A program made the translations under genes and the position numbers. The notes beneath the pieces were generated by a model. The model had not been told where the DNA came from and made no database searches. It saw only the letters and a program-made list of their open reading frames with translations. A stretch of 64,000 bases of DNA from Longimicrobiaceae bacterium (GTDB taxonomy: Bacteria > Gemmatimonadota > Gemmatimonadetes > Longimicrobiales > Longimicrobiaceae): NCBI GenBank assembly GCA_036375715.1, contig DASVBS010000028.1, forward strand, positions 62,001-126,000, written 5' to 3'. Of this stretch, positions 31,883 to 40,388 are shown piece by piece (position 1 is the stretch's first letter; every line of letters starts with the position of its first letter).

Positions 31883-34486
31883 TCAGGCACGCGTCTGCTG
31901 CTCCAGCATGCCGTCGACCAAGCGGAGCAGCTCCTGGATGTCGAACGGCTTGGTGATATAGGCCGAGGCACCCATGTCCATCAACCGCTGCACCTGCGAA
32001 GGGATGGCGTCGCCGCTGATCATGATGACCGGGATCTCGCGCAGCCCCGACTCGCTCCGCAACTCCCGCAGGACGACGTCACCGGCCACATCGGGGAGGT
32101 TCAGATCCAGCAGGATCAGGTCGGGCCGGTGCTCGCGCGCGAGTTGGAGGCCGAGGCTTCCCTGCATCGCGGTGATCAGGCGCACGAATGGCCGGCGCTG
32201 GAAGATCCGCTCGAGGAGCCGCACGTTCGCGAGGTTGTCCTCGACGAAGAGAACCGTGTGCGTCGACTCCAGCTCCTCGGGTGGCGCGGCCGGAGCTTCC
32301 TCACCATCCTGGGGCTCCGGGACCGCGGGGGGTTCGGCCAGCGGCAGCTCGACCCAGAAGCGACTCCCCTGTCCCGGCTCGCTCTCCACCCCCAGCGAGC
32401 CCCCCATCGCCTCCATCAGGCCACGTGAGAGGGCGAGACCGAGGCCGGTTCCCTCCACGCCCCGCTGCTCCGCATCCAATCGTTCGAAGGGCCTGAAGAG
32501 CCGCTCCAGCTTGCTCGGCTCGATACCGAAGCCGGTGTCTTCTACGCATATCCGCAGGAGGCCATCCGACTCCTGCTGACAGCTCACCTCCACCAGCCCT
32601 CCGCGGCGGTTGTACTTGATACCGTTGGACAGGAGGTTGAGGAGCACCTGCTTGAGCCGCTGTTGATCCGCCTTGACGTACAGCTCGCATCCCGAGTTGC
32701 GGGAGCCACGCACGGTGACGCCGCGATCGGCGGCGAGCAGCCGCACCAGGTCGATCGCCTCCTTCACGGTGGCCTGCACGCTGACTGGCTCCACCGAAAG
32801 GCTGATCTGGCCCGACTCGATGCGGGCGATGTCCAGCACCTCGTCGATGAGGGACAGGAGGTGCTTCCCCGCCTTCAGGATCTGCTCGACGCTCTCGCGG
32901 TTCTCTTCCGATTGCACGTCGAGCTGCAGGAGCTGCCCGAAGCCGAGCACCGAGTTGAGGGGGGTGCGCAGCTCGTGGCTCATGCGGGAGAGGAACTCGC
33001 TCTTGGCCAGGTTGGCGGCCTCCGCCGCCTCCCGCGCCACCTCGAGCCGCCGGTGCTCACTGATGTCGGTAAGAACGCCCACCACCTCCTTCGGCCGACC
33101 CTGGTCGTCCCGGAGCAGTCGCTGGTTGTCTCTCACCCAACGGTACTGTCCGTCCGCGTGTCGGAGCCGATACTCAAGGGTAGTGCGCCCCTCCTCCTCG
33201 AGCCGGTGCCAGCCCTCCCGGAAGGTGTCGTGGTCGTCAGGATGGCGAAGTCGCCGCCAGAAACCGGGCCGTTTGGCATCCTCCACCGAGTAGCCCAGGA
33301 GGCGCTCCACGCTACCGCTCACCCAGTCGATCGCGATCTCCCGGTCGGCGATGCGATAGGTATAGAGGATGGCGCCGCTGGAGCTGATCACGTGATCCAT
33401 GCGCTCTCGCGTCTTGCGATCCCGTGCCTCGCTCGCGGCCAGCTCCGCCACCTTGCGCTCCAGCTCCCGGTGGGTCTCCTCGATGTTGGCCGCCATGGCG
33501 TTGAAGGCATTGCCCAGCATGCCAATCTCGTCGGAGCCCGTCACGGTCGTCCGGTGGGAGTAGTCGCCGGCGCTGATGGCCCGTGCGGCGCTACCCAGCT
33601 CCTCCACGGAGCGGGTCAGTCGGCCGCTGAGAATCCACGCCACGCTGGCCGCGGCGCCCATGATCAGGAGGCCGAACAGCGCCATCTCCCCCATCGCCCG
33701 CTGCGGACCGCTGAGGAGGAGCGAATGTGGAGCGGCAAGAGCGACCACCCAGGGGGTAGCCGGAACTGCGGCGGCGGCGAGCAGCTGCCCGTTGCGGTTG
33801 GCGGTGAGCGATCCCTGGGGAGGAATCGCCGACACGTCCAGGCCGGGTGGATCGACGGGGCCGACAAGATCCGTCCAGGGGTCCCCGTTCCGATTGGTAA
33901 GGTAGATGGACGCGCCCGAGATGATGAGCCGGGCCTCGTCCAGGCGCCGCCAGAATACCAGCGTCCCGATGGTGCGGTCCTCGGACCGAACGGGAGCGAC
34001 CACAGGGTAGACCGGAACGTCGCCGTGCATGAGGATCGCCCCCACGCCCCCGCCGTCTTCGAGCGAGGTGTCGGGCCGGACGGCAGCCAGGGCCTCCTGC
34101 GTCGCTGCGGGCGGGAGCTCGCTGCCCGTGGCCAGCACACGGGCGCCGGCGGTGTCACGCAGCTCGGCCGCGACGGGGGCGCCGTCGCCGCGGAAGGCGA
34201 GCGCAGACTGCGCGGCTACTCTAGCGGCGCTATCGGGGGCGAGCAGCAGAGCCCGAAATGCCGGATCTCTCGCCCGCGACGCGGCCTCCCGTACGCGGTC
34301 CTGCAAGGCAACGTTGAGAGCCGCGGCGAGCTGCGTCGAGGCGGCCTCGATGCGCCCGCTCGCGGCGGAGATCGCGGCCCGACGAAGCTGCTCGTAAGCA
34401 GTGGTAGCGAAGGTCACCACCACTGCCAGGAGGAGCCCGCAGATGACGAGAGTCGCCCGAAGGCGCAGCGAACGGACGTTTCTCAC
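31883..34486 (-). CDS. Hybrid sensor histidine kinase with PAS and receiver domains
   Basis: An 867-residue membrane kinase, with GTG start. Order: TM helix 9-29; extracytoplasmic sensor about 30-260; TM about 264-287; HAMP about 287-342; PAS/PAC about 360-480; HisKA with phospho-His H504 (MSHELRTPLN); ATPase domain with N621, D650 (EDTGFGIE) and GTGLGLAL; receiver 743-863 with phosphorylatable D794 and K846. No output regulator or DNA-binding partner is adjacent, so it is an orphan. The sensor sits beside the GMC pair but links to it are only positional. Confidence 0.93.
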   Translation of the reverse strand: MRNVRSLRLRATLVICGLLLAVVVTFATTAYEQLRRAAISAASGRIEAASTQLAAALNVALQDRVREAASRARDPAFRALLLAPDSAARVAAQSALAFRGDGAPVAAELRDTAGARVLATGSELPPAATQEALAAVRPDTSLEDGGGVGAILMHGDVPVYPVVAPVRSEDRTIGTLVFWRRLDEARLIISGASIYLTNRNGDPWTDLVGPVDPPGLDVSAIPPQGSLTANRNGQLLAAAAVPATPWVVALAAPHSLLLSGPQRAMGEMALFGLLIMGAAASVAWILSGRLTRSVEELGSAARAISAGDYSHRTTVTGSDEIGMLGNAFNAMAANIEETHRELERKVAELAASEARDRKTRERMDHVISSSGAILYTYRIADREIAIDWVSGSVERLLGYSVEDAKRPGFWRRLRHPDDHDTFREGWHRLEEEGRTTLEYRLRHADGQYRWVRDNQRLLRDDQGRPKEVVGVLTDISEHRRLEVAREAAEAANLAKSEFLSRMSHELRTPLNSVLGFGQLLQLDVQSEENRESVEQILKAGKHLLSLIDEVLDIARIESGQISLSVEPVSVQATVKEAIDLVRLLAADRGVTVRGSRNSGCELYVKADQQRLKQVLLNLLSNGIKYNRRGGLVEVSCQQESDGLLRICVEDTGFGIEPSKLERLFRPFERLDAEQRGVEGTGLGLALSRGLMEAMGGSLGVESEPGQGSRFWVELPLAEPPAVPEPQDGEEAPAAPPEELESTHTVLFVEDNLANVRLLERIFQRRPFVRLITAMQGSLGLQLAREHRPDLILLDLNLPDVAGDVVLRELRSESGLREIPVIMISGDAIPSQVQRLMDMGASAYITKPFDIQELLRLVDGMLEQQTRA

Positions 34487-34843
34487 GAGGCTTTCTCGAC
34501 TCGGAGGGCGGAGTCGACAGGAAGCAGCACTCCCGCGCGAAAAAGCGGCCGGGAGCGCCTCTCGTGATACTCGTTGCCCGCTCGGCTCAAGTCAATACGA
34601 AGCGACAGGTCGTGCAGAGCGACCGATCGTCGCGAGCCGGCGGCATGACGCGTTCTCAGGGTAGGCGTCCCGGCTGTGGACGTTCCGGCACGCGAGGTGT
34701 CCGCGGTGGGGGACGGTGGAGATACCGTACACCGGCGACGCATCCCGCCAAGGTCCTGCAAACAAGCGATTTTTGCCGAGTTGATGCCGACGGTACGGGC
34801 GATGCCAGTCGGATAATCGGGGAACACCTCAGGAAGGACGACT
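34487..34843. other. Divergent intergenic region between kinase and small protein
   Basis: About 357 bases. A plus-strand GGATAAT (near 34811-34817) could be a -10 for the small gene, but no good -35 is paired with it. No repeats or RNA gene recognised. Confidence 0.4.
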
Positions 34844-35149
34844 ATGATGGCTCCTCCAAGATCCAGACGAGCGCTGTCCGCAGAGGACGAGGCGGAGCGG
34901 AGAGCGCTGCGCCACGAGCTTGCCGCCCTGGCCGACGCCCTGGTTGATGCGCGGGCCACCGACCGCGCCGTGCTCTGCGAACGTATCCGGCGGGCGGTCG
35001 ACGAGCACGCGGACCTGTTGAGTGCCCAGGACGACCTCGGTCGGTTGCTGCGGTACATGGTGAACGACCTGTCGGGAGAGGGTGCCCCGGTGGACACCCT
35101 CTACTATGCCCGACAGCTCGCGGCGGTGGCCGATCGGCTGCCGAACTGA
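34844..35149 (+). CDS. Small helical hypothetical protein
   Basis: A 101-residue protein of unknown function, not recognised. It begins with an Arg-rich stretch and is otherwise charged and helix-favouring (EDEAERRALRHELAALADAL; ERIRRAVDEHADLL; YYARQLAAVADRL). There is no signal peptide, cysteine cluster or helix-turn-helix. AGGAAGG with good spacing precedes ATG 34844; ATG 34847 is equally possible. It converges with the HAD gene. Confidence 0.65.
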   Translation: MMAPPRSRRALSAEDEAERRALRHELAALADALVDARATDRAVLCERIRRAVDEHADLLSAQDDLGRLLRYMVNDLSGEGAPVDTLYYARQLAAVADRLPN

Positions 35150-35185
35150 CAGGCGATCGGCGCTTCACCCAGCGCGCACGCTTCC

Positions 35186-36010
35186 TCACGCGTCGGCCAG
35201 CAGCTTCAGCGGGGCCTCGGCCGGCCGCACATCCTCACGAATGGTGAGCCAGTCGGCTCGCACCCGATCCCACTCGTGGATCACGAGGCCATGGGCCTCG
35301 AAGAACGCGCGTATCTCCTGCGGACGGTAGCCTGCGATCTCCTCGAGAATCGGAACGAGCACGCTGAGCGCGTCGTCGCTGAGGACGGTTCGCTGTGCCA
35401 CCTCGGTGATGCTGCGCGTCTCCGATACCGCGATCGTGAAGCCCTCCCCGCGGTTGACGTGCAGCATGACATGGAGGTCGGAGCTCCCGTCCCCGACGTA
35501 GACCACGCGGTCGCGCGGCACCCCCAGCTTCAGCCTCAGATCCTCCACCGCGGTCACCTTGCCGTAGCCCGCAGTCACGCGCTCCACGGCGTCGATCTCA
35601 CCGCTCTGCGGGTGATACTGGAAGCGTGAGCCGATGATGTGATCCTTGGGGAGCACGCCTTCCAGCGCCGAATGGATCACCTCTTCCGGCGCCGCCGAGA
35701 CCACGTAGCAGTCGAAGCGGAAGCCCGGTATGCCGCTCTGCAACAGCTTCGGCAGCAGCGCGATATTGCGCTTCAGACGGATGTGGCGCCCCACCTCGAC
35801 CAGGTCGTCACGCCGGATCCGGCGGAACTCCGGATCGTGCCTCAGCAGGTAGGCGAGCTCTGCCCCCTGCTGCACGAGGTTCTGCCGGGCCAACCCCGCC
35901 ACCCTCTCGGCGAAGCCGGGAATCCCCAGCATCTCGCTCAGGGCGTGACCCGAGTCGTGCAGGCTCAGGGTCTGATCGAAGTCGCTGACGAACAGGTAGT
36001 TCTTGTCCAT
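35186..36010 (-). CDS. HAD-superfamily phosphatase (PSP-like)
   Basis: A 274-residue haloacid dehalogenase-fold phosphatase. Motif I is [10 protein letters not shown] (D10 nucleophile, D12 acid), motif II is CYVVSAAP, the Lys lies near GKVTAVEDL, and motif III/IV is [15 protein letters not shown]. The insertion size and order match phosphoserine-phosphatase-like enzymes. Substrate uncertain. GAGGAG upstream of ATG 36010 is a good ribosome binding site. Confidence 0.87.
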   Translation of the reverse strand: MDKNYLFVSDFDQTLSLHDSGHALSEMLGIPGFAERVAGLARQNLVQQGAELAYLLRHDPEFRRIRRDDLVEVGRHIRLKRNIALLPKLLQSGIPGFRFDCYVVSAAPEEVIHSALEGVLPKDHIIGSRFQYHPQSGEIDAVERVTAGYGKVTAVEDLRLKLGVPRDRVVYVGDGSSDLHVMLHVNRGEGFTIAVSETRSITEVAQRTVLSDDALSVLVPILEEIAGYRPQEIRAFFEAHGLVIHEWDRVRADWLTIREDVRPAEAPLKLLADA

Positions 36011-36550
36011 GATATCTCCTCGGCCCTAAAGCGGGCCGGTTTCTTCCCAACCGGCGGCCGGCAGCCCGCCCACAAGCACGGGCGCGGCCGCAAACGACAC
36101 CGCCTCCGGCGATGAATCGACGGAGGCGGCGCTGAACGAGCATCCTGGCGGAGCGTCAAAGTAGCCCGAGCCCGGGCGATGCACCCAACTGGAAACCGCG
36201 TCCCGCGCGGCTCCCGCACTCGCCGCCTCCCTTCTGGCTGAAGCCCGTTTGTAGTTGTTGCATCGCTCCTCTCTTCCCCGCGGCCCATCGCCGCGTCTCC
36301 TGGAAATACTCGACTATGAAAACGTTTGCAAGAGCGGGGCCGGCGATCGGAGGCCGCGTTGCGCACGACCTGTCCATCGCGGGGTACGACATGCCCTGGG
36401 CGGTGGCTTCCGGCCCATCGCGCTGCTCCTGCGGCGCATTCGATATCCCGAGCGCAGCACCAACGTCGTGATGCTGCGGCCGGAGCTGAACACCCGAGGA
36501 TCTTCGCGCGCGGCGGGCCCCGCCGAGCAGGTACAGGTGAGCGTAGAGTG
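36011..36550. other. 540-base intergenic region with possible degraded small gene
   Basis: Divergent gap between the HAD and DUF983 genes. It contains a 9-base perfect stem (CCGCCTCCG 36100-36108 with 36121-36129). A plus-strand frame with GC-rich third positions in its last 48 codons ends at TGA 36551, sharing a base with the DUF983 ATG (TGATG). The upstream half of that frame looks noncoding while another frame (ATG near 36316, MKTFARAGPAIGG) looks better, so a frameshifted small gene is possible. Confidence 0.35.
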
Positions 36551-37018
36551 ATGAACCAGATCGAACAGGCTCCGCCGAGCTTCGAAGAGCTCAGCCCGAC
36601 ACGAGCCATCCGTTTGCTGGCTCGCGGCATCCGCCTCCGGTGTCCCCATTGCGGCAAGGGCCGCATCCGTCAGAGCTGGCTGCACCTCAAGCCGAAGTGT
36701 CCCGAGTGCGGGCTGCGCACGGATCGGGGAGAGGAAGACTTCTTCCTTGGCGGGATGATGTGGAACATCGTCTTCGCGGAAGGGACGCTGCTGATCATGG
36801 GGCTGCTGGTGGGCATCCTCACCTGGCCCGACGTCCCCTGGACCCTGATGCAGTGGGTGGGTATCGCCTTGATGGTGGTCGTTCCCTTCGTCTTCTACCC
36901 CTTCTCACTGGGATTCTGGCTGGCGAACGACATCTGGATTCGCCCGGTCACCGAGGAAGAGATGCGCTGGCACCGCGCCAGCCGGCCGGGTGAGTTCAGG
37001 AATTTCCGGGATCGATGA
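36551..37018 (+). CDS. DUF983 family zinc-ribbon membrane protein
   Basis: A 155-residue protein. The N-terminal zinc ribbon has two CxxC pairs (RCPHCGKGRI and CPECGLRTDRGEEDFF), followed by two hydrophobic helices (VFAEGTLLIMGLLVGIL; VGIALMVVVPFVFYPFSLGFW). This is the normal DUF983 plan; function unknown, often near cytochrome oxidase assembly genes in other bacteria. The longer open frame upstream has no domain sense, so ATG 36551 is used. Confidence 0.85.
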   Translation: MNQIEQAPPSFEELSPTRAIRLLARGIRLRCPHCGKGRIRQSWLHLKPKCPECGLRTDRGEEDFFLGGMMWNIVFAEGTLLIMGLLVGILTWPDVPWTLMQWVGIALMVVVPFVFYPFSLGFWLANDIWIRPVTEEEMRWHRASRPGEFRNFRDR

Positions 37019-37067
37019 GGCCTTATCGTGTCATATCGACCGGCCCGCTGGACTGCAATCGGCCTCC

Positions 37068-37784
37068 TCAGGGCAGCTCCCGTATGCGGATGCTGCGGAA
37101 CTCGACCGGAGCCCCTTCCGCCTCCAGGCAAAGGTAGCCGCTGGCGGGGTCGGCCCCGTTACCACCCGACACCTCCTCGCCGTTCACCCAGAGGCGAATC
37201 TCGCCATTGATGGCGCGCACGTAGTAGTGGTTCCATTCACCCGCACCGCGGCTGCGCTCGGCGCGCGGGAAGCTACGGGAGCCGTCGGGTGAGAGGGGTG
37301 GGAACGGCGAGAGCCGCGAGCTCCCGACCGCAAACACGTCTCCGTGAGTGGTGAACCAATCCCCCTTCTTCCCGGTCCTCTGCTCGTACTGCTGGCGGTA
37401 GCCGTGGTCGAGCATCTGCACCTCGATCCCGGCTTCCGGTAGCTTCCCCGCCTCGAGCCCCTCGAGCGCCTCTTCGGGCACCCAGACGAATACGCCCGAG
37501 TTGCCCCCTTCCTGCAGGTGGCGCCACTCCACCACCAGCTCGAAGTTGGTGAAGCGCTCGCGCGTGCGCATCACCCCGATGGGCAGGCCGCTACCCTTGA
37601 GCAGCCCGCCTTCCCACATCCAGGTATCGGGCTCGCCGTTTACGTCGACGAAATCGGCTTCAGTGAGGGCGCGCCAGCCGGGACCCGCTCCGTCGATGTA
37701 GGCGCGAGGCGCAGGCCCGGGCGCCTGCGCCAGCAGCGGAGCCGAGACGAACAGCGCCGCCAGGGCCAGGAAACACGTCCGCAT
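37068..37784 (-). CDS. Secreted DUF1080 (3-keto-disaccharide hydrolase) protein
   Basis: A 238-residue exported protein with a signal peptide ending near LLAQA. The DUF1080 concanavalin-like fold shows WMWEGGLLKGSG, NFELVVEWRHLQEGGNSGVFVW, GIEVQMLDHGY, GEWNHYYVRAINGEIRLWVNGEEV and SGYLCLEAEGAPVEFRSIRIREL. Recent work on this family points to hydrolysis of 3-keto-glycosides. That fits its place as last gene of an operon, three bases after a GMC dehydrogenase that could make such keto sugars. Confidence 0.9.
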   Translation of the reverse strand: MRTCFLALAALFVSAPLLAQAPGPAPRAYIDGAGPGWRALTEADFVDVNGEPDTWMWEGGLLKGSGLPIGVMRTRERFTNFELVVEWRHLQEGGNSGVFVWVPEEALEGLEAGKLPEAGIEVQMLDHGYRQQYEQRTGKKGDWFTTHGDVFAVGSSRLSPFPPLSPDGSRSFPRAERSRGAGEWNHYYVRAINGEIRLWVNGEEVSGGNGADPASGYLCLEAEGAPVEFRSIRIRELP

Positions 37785-37787
37785 CGG

Positions 37788-39497
37788 CTACAGGTTCCGG
37801 CGCTTCAGCTCTTCGACAGCATGGTTCGCCGCGCGCGCCGTGATCGCCATGAAGGTGATGCTGGGGTTCTGGTTGGGGCAGCTCGTCATGCAGGCGCCGT
37901 CGGTGACGAACACGTTGGGGGAGTCCCATACCTGGTTCCAGGCGTTCAGGACGCTGGTGCGCGGATCCCGTCCCATGCGGGCCGTCCCCATCTCGTGGAT
38001 CGCGCCGCCCGGCATCGCGTTCATCGCACCGCTCGGCAGGCTGTCGTACGAGCTGACATCCTCGCAGCCGGCCCGCTCCAGAATCTCCTGCGCCTGCGCG
38101 CGCATGTCCTCGCGCATGCGCAGCTCGTTCTCGCCCCAGGTGGCGTGAATGCGCAGGACCGGGATTCCCCAGGGATCCGTCTCCTCCGCCAGCTCCACGT
38201 AGTTGTCTTCCCGCGGGAGGCACTCGCCCTGGGCTCCGAGGCCCACCGTCCAATCTCCGGGGTCGCGGAGGATCTGCTTGAGCTCCGACCCGATCTGCGG
38301 CAGACCGGCTCCGCGGCCCCAACCCTGCCGACTGGCTCCCACCGTGAGGTGATAGCCGCGCACGAATCCCAGCCCGTCGGAATCGGGCCCCCGCACGTTG
38401 CGGAAGCGTGGGATGATCTGCCCTGTGGGCCGGTTTCCCTGGTAGTAGCGGTCCCGCAGGCCCGGAATTCGGCCGCTCGCACCGACCCGCATGTGGTTGT
38501 CCATCAGGTAGCGTCCGAGCACTCCGCTGTTGCCCCCGAGGCCATTCGGATGACTGGCGCTGCGGCTGTTGAGCAGGATGCGCGTGCTCGCGAGCGTCGA
38601 GGCGCAGAGGAAGATCACCCTGGCGTAGGCCTCGTGCATGTCGCCGGTCTCGGTATCCACGAAGCGGATGCCGGTCGCCTTCCCCTGCTCCTCGTCGAAG
38701 ATGACCGAGTGCACGATGCTGTTGGGCCGCAACGTAAGGCGGCCCGTGGCCCTTGCGGCGGGCAGGGTGGAGCTCACGCTCGAGAAGTAGCTTCCCGTGC
38801 TGCAGCCTCGTTCACACGGACCGCAGTAGTGGCAGGGCTGCCGGTCGCCGATCGGCTGCGTCAGCACCGCGAAGCGGCCGTGAATCATCACCCGGTCGGT
38901 GTAGAGCTCCCTGATCCGTGCCTGCAGCCACTTCTCCCCCGCGTTCATCTCCATCGGGGGCTGGAACTCGCCGTCGGGAAGCTGAGGTAGGCCCTCGCGC
39001 GTTCCGTTGATGCCGACGAAGCGCTCGACGTAGGAGTACCAGGGGGCGATGTCCTTGTAGCGGATCGGCCAGTCGATTCCGTGACCGTCGATCAGGTTGG
39101 CGGTGAAGTCGAGGTCGCTCATGCGATAGCAGCCCCTTCCCCACATCAAGCTCTTGCCGCCTACCTGATCGCCCTGCACCCACTGGAAGGGCTTCGCCTG
39201 GATGTACGGGTTCTTCGCGTCCTTGATGTAGAAGTGCTTGGTCGCCTCGCGGAAGCCGGGGCTGCCAGATTGGATCGGGTGTTCGGGGGCCTGCTCTGCG
39301 TTCAGCCGGCGCTCGCGGAAGGGGAATTCCCACGCGGGCACGTGCTCGGTCGGATAGTCACCGTGCTCCAGCGGTCTGCCACGCTCCAGCACAAGGGTTT
39401 GGAGACCCTTCTCCGTCAGCTCCTTGGCGGCCCAACCGCCGCTCATCCCGGAGCCGACCACGATAGCGTCGTATTCGAGTCTCTGCTGGTAGAACAT
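37788..39497 (-). CDS. GMC-family FAD oxidoreductase with Fe-S motif (second paralogue)
   Basis: A 569-residue paralogue of the protein at 29289-31010, colinear over its whole length. FAD motif GSGMSG is at 15-20; the cysteine motif CHYCGPCERGC has C222, C225, C228 and C232; the end has IHEMGTARMG and NPSITFMAITAR. Here no Tat small subunit is adjacent. Instead the neighbours are UnbU (12 bases upstream) and DUF1080 (3 bases downstream). It may borrow the subunit at 31048-31752, act in the cytosol, or use UnbU as its electron partner. Substrate probably a glycoside. Confidence 0.87.
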   Translation of the reverse strand: MFYQQRLEYDAIVVGSGMSGGWAAKELTEKGLQTLVLERGRPLEHGDYPTEHVPAWEFPFRERRLNAEQAPEHPIQSGSPGFREATKHFYIKDAKNPYIQAKPFQWVQGDQVGGKSLMWGRGCYRMSDLDFTANLIDGHGIDWPIRYKDIAPWYSYVERFVGINGTREGLPQLPDGEFQPPMEMNAGEKWLQARIRELYTDRVMIHGRFAVLTQPIGDRQPCHYCGPCERGCSTGSYFSSVSSTLPAARATGRLTLRPNSIVHSVIFDEEQGKATGIRFVDTETGDMHEAYARVIFLCASTLASTRILLNSRSASHPNGLGGNSGVLGRYLMDNHMRVGASGRIPGLRDRYYQGNRPTGQIIPRFRNVRGPDSDGLGFVRGYHLTVGASRQGWGRGAGLPQIGSELKQILRDPGDWTVGLGAQGECLPREDNYVELAEETDPWGIPVLRIHATWGENELRMREDMRAQAQEILERAGCEDVSSYDSLPSGAMNAMPGGAIHEMGTARMGRDPRTSVLNAWNQVWDSPNVFVTDGACMTSCPNQNPSITFMAITARAANHAVEELKRRNL

Positions 39498-39509
39498 GAA
39501 ACCGAGCGA

Positions 39510-40385
39510 TCAGTGTGAGAGGGCAGGGGTCCGATACCGGAGGTCGATCCACTTCGCGATCGGCCCCACGAGGAACAGCGCAAGGAACGCCGGGGCGGCG
39601 TTGAACGCGATCGGCAGCGGCCACGCCTGGTCAGAGGCGAATCGTATAAGCGTTTCCGCCAGCGCGATCAACACGGTGACCCCGATCTGCGCCCGCCGGC
39701 CACGAACGACGGTACGCGGGTCGGTGATCATGAAGAAGATGAACAGCTGGTACATCGGCCCGGTGAGCGGGGCGATCTCCGGGAGAATCGCCTGCCCCAG
39801 CAGGTAGGCGCGCGCACTGTTCATCACCAGGAAGCTCGCCACGTAAGTGAGGGTGATGTGCAGCACGCGCACCCGAGCGGCGATGACCAGCCCGAAAGCC
39901 CAGATGATCAGGTTGGTCACCAGGTCGTTCCCCCACTGGTGGCTGAGCACCGAGATCCGCTCCGGCGCCGCGAGCAACAGGACGACGATGGCGAAGTTGG
40001 TGGGGTTCCAGAGATGGTTGTCGCGGTACCGCAGGACGTACTTCGACGAGATCGCCAGGTAGCCGCCGAGCAGGAACGGCCAGAGCATCGCCCCCTGCGG
40101 CTTCAGCAGCAGGGTGAGGCTGATTCCGCTGATGTAGGCGCTCTGCAGGTTGACCAGCTTCCCGCGCGTGAACTTGGAGAGCACGGCCTCGGTGGCCATG
40201 CACGTGGTCAGCGCGAGGGCCAGCCTCTCATACCCCCCGATCACGTGGTAGCGGAACTGCGCCACCACCAGGACCAGCGTAATCAGGAACGCGATGAGGT
40301 ATCGCGGGTCGAGCAGCCCGCTCCGCTCCCACCAGCGAGCCAGCGCAGGTCGTCGGGCCGTTGCCTCGATCGTAACGTTGCCCAT
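39510..40385 (-). CDS. UnbU/RnfD-NqrB-like integral membrane protein
   Basis: A 291-residue membrane protein with about eight to ten helices. It aligns in pattern with RnfD/NqrB and the UnbU protein named from enediyne clusters: YLIAFLITLVLVVAQFRYHV, AYISGISLTLLLKP, NHLWNPTNFAIVVLLL and FIFFMITDPRTVVRG, the last echoing the RnfD FMATDP segment. The S/T-G-A-T flavin-attachment motif of RnfD/NqrB is not seen. It lies between an FG-GAP/ASPIC gene and a GMC gene, suggesting a membrane electron-transfer role. Confidence 0.82.
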   Translation of the reverse strand: MGNVTIEATARRPALARWWERSGLLDPRYLIAFLITLVLVVAQFRYHVIGGYERLALALTTCMATEAVLSKFTRGKLVNLQSAYISGISLTLLLKPQGAMLWPFLLGGYLAISSKYVLRYRDNHLWNPTNFAIVVLLLAAPERISVLSHQWGNDLVTNLIIWAFGLVIAARVRVLHITLTYVASFLVMNSARAYLLGQAILPEIAPLTGPMYQLFIFFMITDPRTVVRGRRAQIGVTVLIALAETLIRFASDQAWPLPIAFNAAPAFLALFLVGPIAKWIDLRYRTPALSH

Positions 40386-40388
40386 CGC

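Noticed and set aside
32663-34567. Plus-strand open frame of about 630 codons opposite the histidine kinase
   Set aside because: All kinase motifs are on the minus strand; this is a GC-driven shadow.
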